DNA of 13,700 nt, from assembly GCA_000431075.1 (NCBI GenBank), contig HF986889.1, forward strand, positions 1-13,700. Reading direction: 5' to 3'. Origin of the DNA: Firmicutes bacterium CAG:555. Lineage in GTDB: Bacteria > Bacillota > Clostridia > Oscillospirales > Oscillospiraceae. This document shows, piece after piece, positions 7,550 to 13,700 of the stretch. Both the position numbers and the translations under genes were made by a program. The first letter of the stretch is position 1; every line of letters starts with the position of its first letter. The notes below the pieces were generated by a model, which did no database searches, was not told the DNA's origin, and worked only from the letters and a program-made list of their open reading frames with translations.

Positions 7550-7750
7550 ATGTCTAACAATTCAAGCAATCGTCTTGTCATTCCCGCAGCACGCGAGGCA
7601 ATGGATAAGTTCAAGATGGAGGCGGCAAGTGAAGTCGGCGTTAACCTGAAGAACGGCTATAACGGCGAGCTTACTGCACGCCAGGCAGGCTCCATCGGCG
7701 GCCAGATGGTCAAGAAAATGATCGAGGCATACGAAAACGGCCTCAAGTAA
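7550..7750 (+). CDS. Alpha/beta-type small acid-soluble spore protein
   Basis: This complete 66-residue protein matches the alpha/beta SASP family, which coats DNA in the dormant spore, protects it from UV and heat, and is degraded at germination. The sequence begins with a Ser/Asn-rich segment and RLVIPAAREAMDKFKMEAASEVG, which includes the expected germination-protease cleavage region around KMEAA (22-26). It ends with the conserved DNA-binding segment GELTARQAGSIGGQMVKKMIE (39-59). The length is normal for the family. ATG 7550 has GGAG 10 nt upstream; an in-frame ATG at 7484 would add a non-conserved extension and is not used. The gene stands alone, with its own terminator. It shows that the organism belongs to an endospore-forming lineage. 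Confidence 0.97.
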   Translation: MSNNSSNRLVIPAAREAMDKFKMEAASEVGVNLKNGYNGELTARQAGSIGGQMVKKMIEAYENGLK

Positions 7751-7762
7751 GAGCACAAATAG

Positions 7763-7795
7763 AAACGATGCCCATTATATGTGGGCATCGTTTTT
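7763..7795 (+). terminator. Terminator of the spore protein gene
   Basis: A perfect 12-bp stem (AAACGATGCCCA at 7763-7774 with TGGGCATCGTTT at 7782-7793) closes a 7-nt loop and runs into a five-T tail (7791-7795). It is a strong plus-strand terminator. On the minus strand the tail is poorer in T, so it may only partly stop transcripts of the convergent regulator gene. Confidence 0.9.
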
Positions 7796-7803
7796 CTACA
7801 TCA

Positions 7804-7834
7804 TTATATGTTGTATTAATTATATGCTGTATTA
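7804..7834. repeat. 15-bp direct repeat at the 3' end of the LytTR regulator gene
   Basis: TTATATGTTGTATTA (7804-7818) and TTATATGCTGTATTA (7820-7834) differ at one base and are offset by 16 bp. The second copy includes the stop codon of the minus-strand regulator. It is most simply a short AT-rich slippage duplication. Confidence 0.6.
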
Positions 7835-8545
7835 TTTTTTCTCGGCGAGCATGTGGAAAAAGGTCTCCTTGGCATTGGCCTTCTGCGCACGGCTTATCGG
7901 GACGAGCGCACCACTGACGAGCTTAAAGCCGTTTGTCTCCAGCGTTGCAACATTTCGCACATTTACCCAGTAGCTCTGGTGGCAGTGAATAAAAGCGTTA
8001 TTGCCGCCAATGCCGGACAAAAGCTCCGCCGGAGATTGCGTTGTCATGAAGCGCTCCGTTCCTGTCACGACCTTCGTCTTGTGCAGCGCACGCTCAAGGT
8101 ACATAACGCTTTCGGCAGGCAGCCTCGTGACCGAAGCGCCGGACTTCACGAGCATGAAGCTTCTAGGCTTTGCGATGCTTGCGACCGCCTTGTTAAGTGC
8201 CAGAGGAAGCCGTTCGTCTATCTGTGACTTGAGAACAAAATAGATATGCTCAGTGTCGTACACCTCGGGCGCATAGAATATGTAGCTTGAGATGAAAACT
8301 ATCTTGCACTCCGGCGCAATACGGTTTATTTCGCCTGCAAGCTCAATGCCGTCAATGCCCGGCATCTGGATATCCAGCAGCGCAATATCCGGCGCATACG
8401 CAGTGGCCTCCATCCTGAAAAGCAGCTCGTTTGCGCCGTCAAATTCCGAAAAAACCGGCGAATGCCCGTCCAGAATGCCATCGGCAAGCTTCCGTGTATG
8501 TTTTAGGTGCAGCCTATCGTCATCGCAAATGGCAATTTGAAGCAT
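7832..8545 (-). CDS. LytTR-family response regulator with intact receiver
   Basis: This 237-residue regulator has the AgrA/LytR layout: an N-terminal receiver (about 1-120) that takes phosphate from a sensor kinase and a C-terminal LytTR DNA-binding domain (about 130-233). All receiver residues are present: acidic pocket D8-D9, phosphoacceptor D58 in IALLDIQMPGIDG, S86, and K106 in YFVLKS. LytTR landmarks include VMYLERALHKTKV, FIHCHQSYWVNVRNV and LVPISRAQ. ATG 8543-8545 has the weak site AGAGGG about 9 nt upstream. It is divergent from the second LytTR gene, and its likely promoter overlaps an operator. No histidine kinase lies in the window, so its signal is unknown. Confidence 0.93.
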   Translation of the reverse strand: MLQIAICDDDRLHLKHTRKLADGILDGHSPVFSEFDGANELLFRMEATAYAPDIALLDIQMPGIDGIELAGEINRIAPECKIVFISSYIFYAPEVYDTEHIYFVLKSQIDERLPLALNKAVASIAKPRSFMLVKSGASVTRLPAESVMYLERALHKTKVVTGTERFMTTQSPAELLSGIGGNNAFIHCHQSYWVNVRNVATLETNGFKLVSGALVPISRAQKANAKETFFHMLAEKK

Positions 8546-8596
8546 ACCTTATCCCTCTGACCCTTTTAACTGAAATAATAACTATTATACAACAGA

Positions 8597-8625
8597 ATTA
8601 TAAAACACTTTTGCAAATTATGCAA
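8597..8625 (-). promoter_or_regulatory. Candidate promoter of the canonical LytTR regulator
   Basis: On the minus strand, TTGCAT (8625-8620) and a perfect TATAAT (8602-8597) are 17 nt apart. The -35 lies inside the first half-site of the operator at 8613-8646, so a protein bound there should block this promoter while sitting upstream of the divergent one. The -35 match is weak (3 of 6). Confidence 0.45.
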
Positions 8626-8646
8626 GAAAAGTGACTGATTATGTCA
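8613..8646. promoter_or_regulatory. Candidate LytTR operator upstream of the atypical regulator
   Basis: Two direct half-sites share the core ATTATG at 8617-8622 and 8638-8643, exactly 21 bp apart. The 5' part, GCAAATTATGC at 8613-8623, is identical to the 5' part of the element at 9455. Here each half-site also sits in a short inverted repeat (TTGCA-N5-TGCAA at 8611-8625 and GTGAC-N7-GTCAC at 8631-8647). LytTR proteins are known to bind paired direct repeats about two helical turns apart. Assignment to the neighbouring regulators is inference. Confidence 0.6.
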
Positions 8647-8672
8647 CATGCCCGCCCAAGTAAGCGTATAGG

Positions 8673-8681
8673 TGTTATTTT
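8673..8681 (+). promoter_or_regulatory. Extended -10 promoter of the atypical LytTR regulator
   Basis: TG at 8673-8674 plus TATTTT at 8676-8681 forms an extended -10 box. The -10 hexamer starts exactly 63 nt after the operator start, the same distance as at the surface-protein promoter. The -35 position (8653-8658) holds CGCCCA, unlike TTGACA, as expected for activator dependence. A perfect TATAAT at 8700-8705 is an alternative, but it lacks a good -35 and would leave a leader of under 20 nt. Confidence 0.4.
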
Positions 8682-8714
8682 TACTTATCATAACAAAGAT
8701 ATAATTTACATACA

Positions 8715-8722
8715 GGGGGGAG
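8715..8722 (+). promoter_or_regulatory. Ribosome binding site that fixes a TTG start
   Basis: GGGGGGAG (8715-8722) lies 5 nt before TTG 8728. The only upstream in-frame ATG (8641) has no ribosome binding site and falls inside the operator's second half-site. This places the start of the atypical regulator at TTG 8728. Confidence 0.75.
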
Positions 8723-8727
8723 AAGGT

Positions 8728-9450
8728 TTGATTAAGATATGTCTTGTTGACAACAACAGAGAACAAGCCGAGGGTGTAAAGCTGATGGTCGATGCCTACT
8801 TTGCCGGTTTTACCGTAAAGCACGAGGTCGACATTGTGGACTGCAAGGAACTCATTTCGCCGCAGCTTTGGCTGGACCGCGGATATGATCTTGCCGTGTT
8901 CAATATCTCCGACAGGTGCGGCCGCAGTCAGCTTATGGAGTATTCCGTGGAGGTGCGCAGACTATGCCGCAAGACGAAGGTCATCTTCGTTTCCGATGAG
9001 CTGCGCAGTGTGCTCGACACCTTTGACTATGACCCGGATTATTTCATACATATGCCGCAGTCGGACGAGCGGTTTTCCGCCGCAATGGAGCATCTTTTGA
9101 AGCTCGATGCGAATAAGGGCGCAAACGGGCTGGTGCTGAACACCAAGCAGGCAAAGCACATAATCCCGCATAGCTCTATCGTGTATATCGAGCACTATCA
9201 GCACAAATCGAAGATAGTGTGCGAGGACAAAGAGGTGACCTGTCACGAGAAGCTGAGCACGCTCCTCGAGCAGCTCGACAGCGCCATGTTCGTGCGATGC
9301 CACTGCAGCTTTGTCGCAAATTTGGAGCATGTGCGCAAGTATACCCGCACGCAGCTTTTCATGAGCAACGGCGATATCCTCCCGTGCAGCCGCAGCAGCC
9401 AGTCCACCGTCCGCCAAGCGGTGGAAACAAACCGCAAAGTCAAGGTGTGA
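8728..9450 (+). CDS. Atypical LytTR regulator with degenerate receiver
   Basis: This 240-residue protein has a receiver-like N-terminus (about 1-125) and a C-terminal LytTR DNA-binding domain (about 133-238; landmarks SIVYIEHYQHKSKIV, FVRCHCSFVANLEHV, ILPCSRSSQ). The receiver fold is readable (IKICLVDNN, YDLAVFNIS, KVIFVSDE, PDYFIHMP), but the chemistry is missing. The phosphoacceptor position is N59, the second acidic-pocket residue is N9, and the invariant Lys is M109; only the switch Ser (S89) remains. It therefore probably works without phosphorylation, through constitutive dimerisation, a partner or a ligand. It starts at TTG 8728 behind a strong ribosome binding site. It is divergent from the canonical regulator and ends 4 nt before the operator of the surface-protein gene, with no terminator between. 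Confidence 0.92.
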   Translation: MIKICLVDNNREQAEGVKLMVDAYFAGFTVKHEVDIVDCKELISPQLWLDRGYDLAVFNISDRCGRSQLMEYSVEVRRLCRKTKVIFVSDELRSVLDTFDYDPDYFIHMPQSDERFSAAMEHLLKLDANKGANGLVLNTKQAKHIIPHSSIVYIEHYQHKSKIVCEDKEVTCHEKLSTLLEQLDSAMFVRCHCSFVANLEHVRKYTRTQLFMSNGDILPCSRSSQSTVRQAVETNRKVKV

Positions 9451-9454
9451 TGCT

Positions 9455-9489
9455 GCAAATTATGCTCATAACTTTGCCGATTATGCGCA
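9455..9489. promoter_or_regulatory. Candidate LytTR operator upstream of the surface protein
   Basis: The half-sites follow GCNNATTATGCNCA at 9455-9468 and 9476-9489, exactly 21 bp apart, so this is the cleaner of the two elements. The first 11 bases repeat those at 8613, and GATTATG follows 24 nt after the start in both. It lies just upstream of the -35 position of the surface-protein promoter, a normal activator location. Confidence 0.65.
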
Positions 9490-9514
9490 CCTGCCCGCCA
9501 TACCCTGCAAAACA

Positions 9515-9523
9515 TGGTACAAT
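9515..9523 (+). promoter_or_regulatory. Extended -10 promoter of the surface-protein gene
   Basis: TGGTACAAT (TG 9515-9516, -10 TACAAT 9518-9523, 5 of 6 matches) is a good extended -10. The -35 position (9495-9500) reads CCGCCA and is not recognisable. The -10 starts 63 nt after the operator start. Transcription would begin near 9530, about 60 nt before the start codon. Confidence 0.6.
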
Positions 9524-9588
9524 CGTGCAGTAGATGAATATACACATGGAAATACAATTTGAGAGAACAAATATATAAGGAGAAGATG

Positions 9589-12500
9589 ATGAAAAAGAGA
9601 ATACTGAGTATATTCTTGGCAGTGTGTCTAATATTCACCCTGCTGCCGGTCGGGGCACTGGCGGAGGGTAATAGCGTGGAAACAGAGCCAACGCTGGCGG
9701 TCAGCGGCACAAACTCTGTCGGCAAGCTAATATCAAAAGAGGTGTCGCAGGAAACTGATGAGACCACCGGCGGAAACAAAATTTCCGACCTGACCGTCGA
9801 CGGCAATACCGCTGCCGTACAATTTACGACCGATACGAATGAGTGCGATATCGTTGTTGCCATCTATGACGAGAACAATGGGACACACATGCTCGCCTCG
9901 GGTACGGTGACCGTATACTCGGGCGACAGTGAGGTAAGCATTGAACTCTCCGGCGATATCCCCGAGAGCTTTGTTGCGACCGCTTATATGCTCGAGCGGG
10001 AGTCTCATTCGCCGTTGTGCACCGCATATACGACGAAGATGTACACCTCGGAGATGCAGGCGTTTCTCGCAACGACCGTCAACGACTATGATGAGAAACT
10101 GGTTTTTAACCTTGACGACAGCGAGGAGACTAACTTTGCTGTTTTCAATGAGGACACGCTTAGAGCCGACGAGTGCAGCGGAATGAGCATAGAGGACAAA
10201 GGCAACGGAATCTATATTGTCACTAATGCAGATGCCGATGTTAAGGCTCTTTCCGAGGGCGATAAGTTCGCCTATACATACGATGACGGCACGGTACTGC
10301 TCGTTGCGGTTGCGTCCATCACCATTGACGGTGACACGGTCACGATAACCGAGGCTGCGGATGCAGACCTACAGGACTTCTTCGACTATGTAAAAATCGA
10401 GGGCACGAACGACGAAAACACCGAGACGACCATAGACACAAGCGACATGGACGATTGTGTCACACTTGTTGACGAGGCTACCCCTAGGCGCGCCCGAGCA
10501 AGAAGCGTTGATACAGAAGGTTCGTTCGGCAGTTCAATCTCAGCTAAGATAGATAATGATAGCATTGAAGGCTCTGTGACATTCAGTTACAAGGTGTCGT
10601 TGAAAGTTTATATCAACAACGGCTATAAATCGGTATCGCTCACAAATAATGCCAAACTTGAGGTGTCTGTGGCACTTGAACCCGTTAAAGGGGAACTTGA
10701 AATAAAGTTGTGCAGTATAAATGTTCCGATGGTTCCCGGTGTAAAGGTTCAGATAGCGCCCTCAATCGTTGCTCAGATCAGTGTGAAATTGCAGTGGAAG
10801 GCCAGCATCGAGGCAACGATCGGCTTTGGATATGACAGCGATATCGGCTTCGTTAACAAGTGTTCAGGCCCCAAGTGCGACAGCAAGGTCGAACTATCGG
10901 GAAAGCTGTTCATCGGTTTAAAAGTCTCTGCTTCTGTGGATATAATATCCGATAAAATCGCCTCTTTGGGGTTAGAATCCAAAGCGGGTGCGGAGGTATC
11001 AGCAAAAGAAAGGCTGGACAACGACAGCACAGGCAGCAAGAAGCACGAGTGCGAAAGATGCATCACCGGAGAGATAAATGGCGTATCTTCGCTGACAGCA
11101 AAAGCAAACTTTATCAAGTTTAAAACTGAAAAAACCTTTGCAGAGACCAAAATTAAAGTCGCAGATTTCTACGCTTCTATCACTTTCAGAGACTCCGGTT
11201 GGGGCACATGCCCGCATATCAGTTATAAAGTTACCGTAAAAGCCTTGGACAAAGAAGGAAACCCATTGCCGAATGCAACGGTGACATGCAGCGCACTGAC
11301 TGATACGCTTACGACCGACAACGAAGGAAAAGTAAGTTTTTTCGCTCCGAACGGCGAGTACACTTTGAATATTGAATCAAATGATTTAAAGGCAGACAGA
11401 AAGTTCACCGTTCACAGCAGCAAAAAGGAGATGAGCGTCCGGCTTATCTCGACCTCCAAAATCGCAGATAGCGGCAAGTGCGGCGACGATATAACATGGC
11501 AGCTTGACGAAGCAGGCACTCTCACCATCAGCGGCACGGGGGAAATGTATAATTACAACGGAAACCTTAGCAATTATGCACCTTGGAATGACAAACGGCA
11601 GGATGTAAAAAAGGTCGTTGTTAAAGGCGATGTGACAAACATCGGAGATTGGGCATTTTGGGGCTGCGGTAACCTTGCAAGCGTCAGTTTGCCTGACAGC
11701 GCAACACGCATTGGAAGCTATGCATTTTGTTCTGGACTCTCTCAAATTGTTTTACCTAAAAATTTAACCACTATCGAGAGCAGAGCGTTTGAGGGTTGTA
11801 GTAATCTAAAAAAAATTATATTGCCCGATAGTGTAACAAGCATCGGCAAACATGCGTTCTCAAACTGTAGTAGTTTAGAGACTGTTGTTTTGTCGGATAG
11901 TTTGATTAGTATTGGAGATTATGCGTTTTATGGTGATTTTTTACTATCAAACATCGAAATTCCAAGGAATGTAGCACAAATAGGTAACCTCGCTTTTGCA
12001 TACTGCAACAAGTTGAAAAGTATTCCGGTCGAAGAAGGAAATATTCACTTTTGCTCAAAGAATGGCATTCTTTACAACAAAGACATGACAAAAATTGTTT
12101 GTTATCCAGCCGGGAAAACAGACATATCACAATTTGATATTCCAGACGGAATTGCAGAAATTGGAGTTTCAGCTTTTGCAAACTGTATGGCTCTTAGGAC
12201 TATTAAAATACCAAGTAGTGTGACTACGATTGGTGCGACTGCGTTTGTCAACTGTAGGAATCTTTATAGTGTGAATATTCCTCAAAGTGTTACAAGTATA
12301 GGGTCAAGTGCATTTAATAGTTGCTATAATATTAGTAGTTTGGTAATACCCGAAGGCGTGGAAAGTATAGAGTATAGCACTTTCAGAGAGTGCCACAATC
12401 TTGCTGAAATATGGCTCCCGAGTAGTTTAAAAAAGGTTGGGAAAACTGCATTTTCGTGGTGCAACAAACTGAAAGATATATACTATTCGGGCAGCGAGGA

Positions 12501-13700
12501 GCAGTGGAACGAGATAGAATTTGACAAAGATGCCGATTTGCCCAATGCAACCATCCATTACAACAGCCCTTATAATTGGGCTTCGACTTCTAATCTTGAT
12601 GTATACGATGATACAAATACGGCGGTGACTACCGGCTTGGAAAATTCTGCGTCTGTTAAAGCAGTGGCAGCGCAGAGTACAGACAGCGGATCTCAGGTAA
12701 AGACGAGCAGCTTCAGCGACTTGCAGTCCGGCGTGCAGTATGTTTTCATTGCCGTGCGTAATCCTGATGCAGAAGAATTCCTTGCAAGCGATAATCTATG
12801 CTACATTGCTCAAAATGCCGCGGACACCTACGGTAGCCTCAGCTTCTCGTATTACTCCGATGCTGACACTGTGAGTGAAAACCTTTATGTAATGCATGCT
12901 CATGCATATGTAGACGGTGTGTGTACAATCTGCGGAATAGCTGACCCAACTTATGAACCGCCTCACGAACATAGCTTCGGAGAGTGGACGGTAACGACCC
13001 AGCCCACCTGCACCGAAAAGGGAATGGAGACCAGAACCTGCACACGCTGCAATGCAACAGAAACGAGGGATGTAAATGCCCTTGGTCACGATATCGTTTA
13101 CCATGCTGCAAAGGCGGCCACTTGCACAGAAAAGGGCTGGGCGGCATATGATACTTGCTCACGCTGCAACTACTCAACTTATAAAGAGATTGCGGCAACA
13201 GGCCATCATCATAACGCAGTCGTAACTGCGCCGACCTGCACGGCAAAGGGCTATACCACCCACACTTGCGCATGCGGCGACAGTTACAAGGATAACTACA
13301 CCAACGCACTCGGTCACAGCTACGCAAGCGGCAAGTGCACACGCTGCGGTGCGGCTGACCCCAATTATAAGCCTGCACCCAAAGCGCCCGCACTCAAGAT
13401 AACCACCTCGGCGGGCAAGCCGAAGATATATTGGAACGCAGTTGACGGTGCGGTGAAGTACTGGGTGTATCGTTCGACTGACGGCAAGAATTTTAAATAT
13501 TACGACAGAACGAATAATACAAGCTACACCAATAAATCGACCGAGATCGGCACGACCTACTACTACAAGGTCAAGGCAGTGAACGCAAACAATGTTGCCT
13601 CGGATTACAGCGTGTCCAAGGGCATCCGGTGCAAGCCGGCAGCTCCGACCGTGAGCATAAACCGCTCCAACGGCAAGCCGAAGCTGAGCTGGAAGGCAGT
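9589..13700 (+). CDS. Secreted modular BspA-type LRR / FN3 surface protein (3' end outside window)
   Basis: The frame stays open for 1370 residues to the window end. A signal peptide is clear: KKR, a hydrophobic core, then LLPVGALA with likely cleavage before EGNS (about residue 25). Residues 26-540 are beta-rich and unassigned, with Cys pairs KCSGPKC and HECERC. Residues 545-622 resemble a carboxypeptidase-regulatory/Ig-like fold (VKALDKEGNPLPNATV, TTDNEGKVSF). A BspA-type cap starts near 625 (GKCGDDITWQLDEAGTLTISG), then 11 LRRs (682-968), Cys-pair modules (1105-1260) and FN3 domains from about 1265. ATG 9589 is preferred over ATG 9586 because AAGGAG (9577-9582) is then 6 nt away. The role is probably adhesion or surface binding; the cell-wall anchor, if any, lies beyond the window. 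It has its own promoter and a candidate LytTR operator. Confidence 0.93.
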   Translation, partial: MKKRILSIFLAVCLIFTLLPVGALAEGNSVETEPTLAVSGTNSVGKLISKEVSQETDETTGGNKISDLTVDGNTAAVQFTTDTNECDIVVAIYDENNGTHMLASGTVTVYSGDSEVSIELSGDIPESFVATAYMLERESHSPLCTAYTTKMYTSEMQAFLATTVNDYDEKLVFNLDDSEETNFAVFNEDTLRADECSGMSIEDKGNGIYIVTNADADVKALSEGDKFAYTYDDGTVLLVAVASITIDGDTVTITEAADADLQDFFDYVKIEGTNDENTETTIDTSDMDDCVTLVDEATPRRARARSVDTEGSFGSSISAKIDNDSIEGSVTFSYKVSLKVYINNGYKSVSLTNNAKLEVSVALEPVKGELEIKLCSINVPMVPGVKVQIAPSIVAQISVKLQWKASIEATIGFGYDSDIGFVNKCSGPKCDSKVELSGKLFIGLKVSASVDIISDKIASLGLESKAGAEVSAKERLDNDSTGSKKHECERCITGEINGVSSLTAKANFIKFKTEKTFAETKIKVADFYASITFRDSGWGTCPHISYKVTVKALDKEGNPLPNATVTCSALTDTLTTDNEGKVSFFAPNGEYTLNIESNDLKADRKFTVHSSKKEMSVRLISTSKIADSGKCGDDITWQLDEAGTLTISGTGEMYNYNGNLSNYAPWNDKRQDVKKVVVKGDVTNIGDWAFWGCGNLASVSLPDSATRIGSYAFCSGLSQIVLPKNLTTIESRAFEGCSNLKKIILPDSVTSIGKHAFSNCSSLETVVLSDSLISIGDYAFYGDFLLSNIEIPRNVAQIGNLAFAYCNKLKSIPVEEGNIHFCSKNGILYNKDMTKIVCYPAGKTDISQFDIPDGIAEIGVSAFANCMALRTIKIPSSVTTIGATAFVNCRNLYSVNIPQSVTSIGSSAFNSCYNISSLVIPEGVESIEYSTFRECHNLAEIWLPSSLKKVGKTAFSWCNKLKDIYYSGSEEQWNEIEFDKDADLPNATIHYNSPYNWASTSNLDVYDDTNTAVTTGLENSASVKAVAAQSTDSGSQVKTSSFSDLQSGVQYVFIAVRNPDAEEFLASDNLCYIAQNAADTYGSLSFSYYSDADTVSENLYVMHAHAYVDGVCTICGIADPTYEPPHEHSFGEWTVTTQPTCTEKGMETRTCTRCNATETRDVNALGHDIVYHAAKAATCTEKGWAAYDTCSRCNYSTYKEIAATGHHHNAVVTAPTCTAKGYTTHTCACGDSYKDNYTNALGHSYASGKCTRCGAADPNYKPAPKAPALKITTSAGKPKIYWNAVDGAVKYWVYRSTDGKNFKYYDRTNNTSYTNKSTEIGTTYYYKVKAVNANNVASDYSVSKGIRCKPAAPTVSINRSNGKPKLSWKA
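11632..12492 (+). repeat. Eleven BspA-type leucine-rich repeats
   Basis: The unit is about 23 residues, with consensus (V/L)TxIGxxAFxxCxxLxxIxIPxS. The IG-x2-AF core can be followed through 11 copies, from VTNIGDWAF to LKKVGKTAF. Copy 6 carries a ~37-residue insertion (NIHFCSKNGILYNKDMTKIVCYP), a common feature of this family. The array ends with the usual capping strand IYYSGSEEQWNEI. Its central part is markedly more AT-rich than the rest of the gene. Confidence 0.9.
12901..13374 (+). repeat. Cysteine-pair repeat modules
   Basis: Three PTCTEKG-like segments (PTCTEKG, ATCTEKG, PTCTAKG) alternate with Cys pairs CTIC, CTRC, CSRC, CAC and CTRC, and with LGH or TGH motifs. The pattern is common in secreted clostridial proteins but has no firmly assigned function. 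The pairs resemble zinc knuckles or could form disulphides. The fourth pair has one residue fewer between the cysteines (CxC). Confidence 0.75.
13381..13700 (+). repeat. Fibronectin type III-like domains in tandem
   Basis: One full domain (APALKITTSAGKPKIYWNAV through KVKAVNANNVASDYS) is followed by the start of a second (APTVSINRSNGKPKLSWKA). The 12-mer GGCAAGCCGAAG recurs at 13414 and 13672, giving a period of 258 bp (86 residues). More copies are likely past the window end. Confidence 0.8.

Noticed and set aside
8700..8705. Perfect TATAAT upstream of the atypical regulator
   Set aside because: There is no usable -35, and the leader would be under 20 nt. It is kept only as an alternative to the conserved 63-nt arrangement.
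8641..8727. Upstream ATG start adding 29 residues to the atypical LytTR regulator
   Set aside because: It has no ribosome binding site, its sequence is not receiver-like, and it overlaps the candidate operator. TTG 8728 has a strong site and begins exactly at the receiver fold.
10486..10499. CCTAGGCGCGCC, resembling joined cloning sites
   Set aside because: The frame is intact and neighbouring codons fit the gene, so it is most simply natural sequence encoding PRRAR.
12796..13393. Minus-strand open frames inside the surface-protein gene
   Set aside because: They lie opposite Cys-repeat and FN3 coding sequence that is clearly real on the plus strand. The same holds for the other minus-strand frames from 10773 on.

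Overview
The window reads as chromosomal DNA of a spore-forming, probably gut-associated Clostridia bacterium (Oscillospiraceae/Lachnospiraceae-like; inference). Supporting signs are a complete alpha/beta-type small acid-soluble spore protein gene, A+G-rich Shine-Dalgarno sequences, U-tailed hairpin terminators, a YhgE/Pip membrane-protein operon, LytTR response regulators and a large BspA-type leucine-rich-repeat/FN3 surface protein. No rRNA, tRNA, insertion sequence, integrase, CRISPR array or phage gene was seen.

Layout. 1-30: likely tail of an upstream gene, closed by a strong terminator (54-93). 105-2047: a promoter, a leader with a 14-bp tandem repeat and a UUCG-loop terminator hairpin, then an AMP-forming acyl-CoA synthetase-like gene (308-2011) and a terminator shared with the convergent operon. 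2057-7347: a three-gene minus-strand operon (two YhgE/Pip-type membrane proteins around a small two-helix membrane protein). Its promoter has a 17-nt spacer, and an 18-bp inverted repeat sits on the expected transcription start. 7550-7795: spore protein gene and terminator. 7832-9450: two divergent LytTR regulators. The minus-strand one has a complete receiver; the plus-strand one has a receiver without the phosphoacceptor Asp or the conserved Lys. 9455-13700: a secreted modular protein, open at the window end: signal peptide, unassigned beta-rich region, a carboxypeptidase-regulatory-like fold, 11 BspA-type LRRs, Cys-pair modules and FN3 domains.

How it works together. The strongest new signal is a duplicated control element. 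Upstream of the plus-strand regulator (8613) and upstream of the surface protein (9455) lies the same 11-mer GCAAATTATGC, followed 24 nt later by GATTATG, so the ATTATG cores are 21 bp (two helical turns) apart. In both places the element starts exactly 63 nt before an extended -10 box that has no recognisable -35. Direct repeats at this spacing fit known LytTR operators. I infer a self-contained regulon in which one or both LytTR proteins activate the atypical regulator and the adhesin-like protein. The first operator also overlaps the -35 of the canonical regulator, which suggests feedback. The YhgE operon and the acyl-CoA synthetase show different control elements and are probably separate units.
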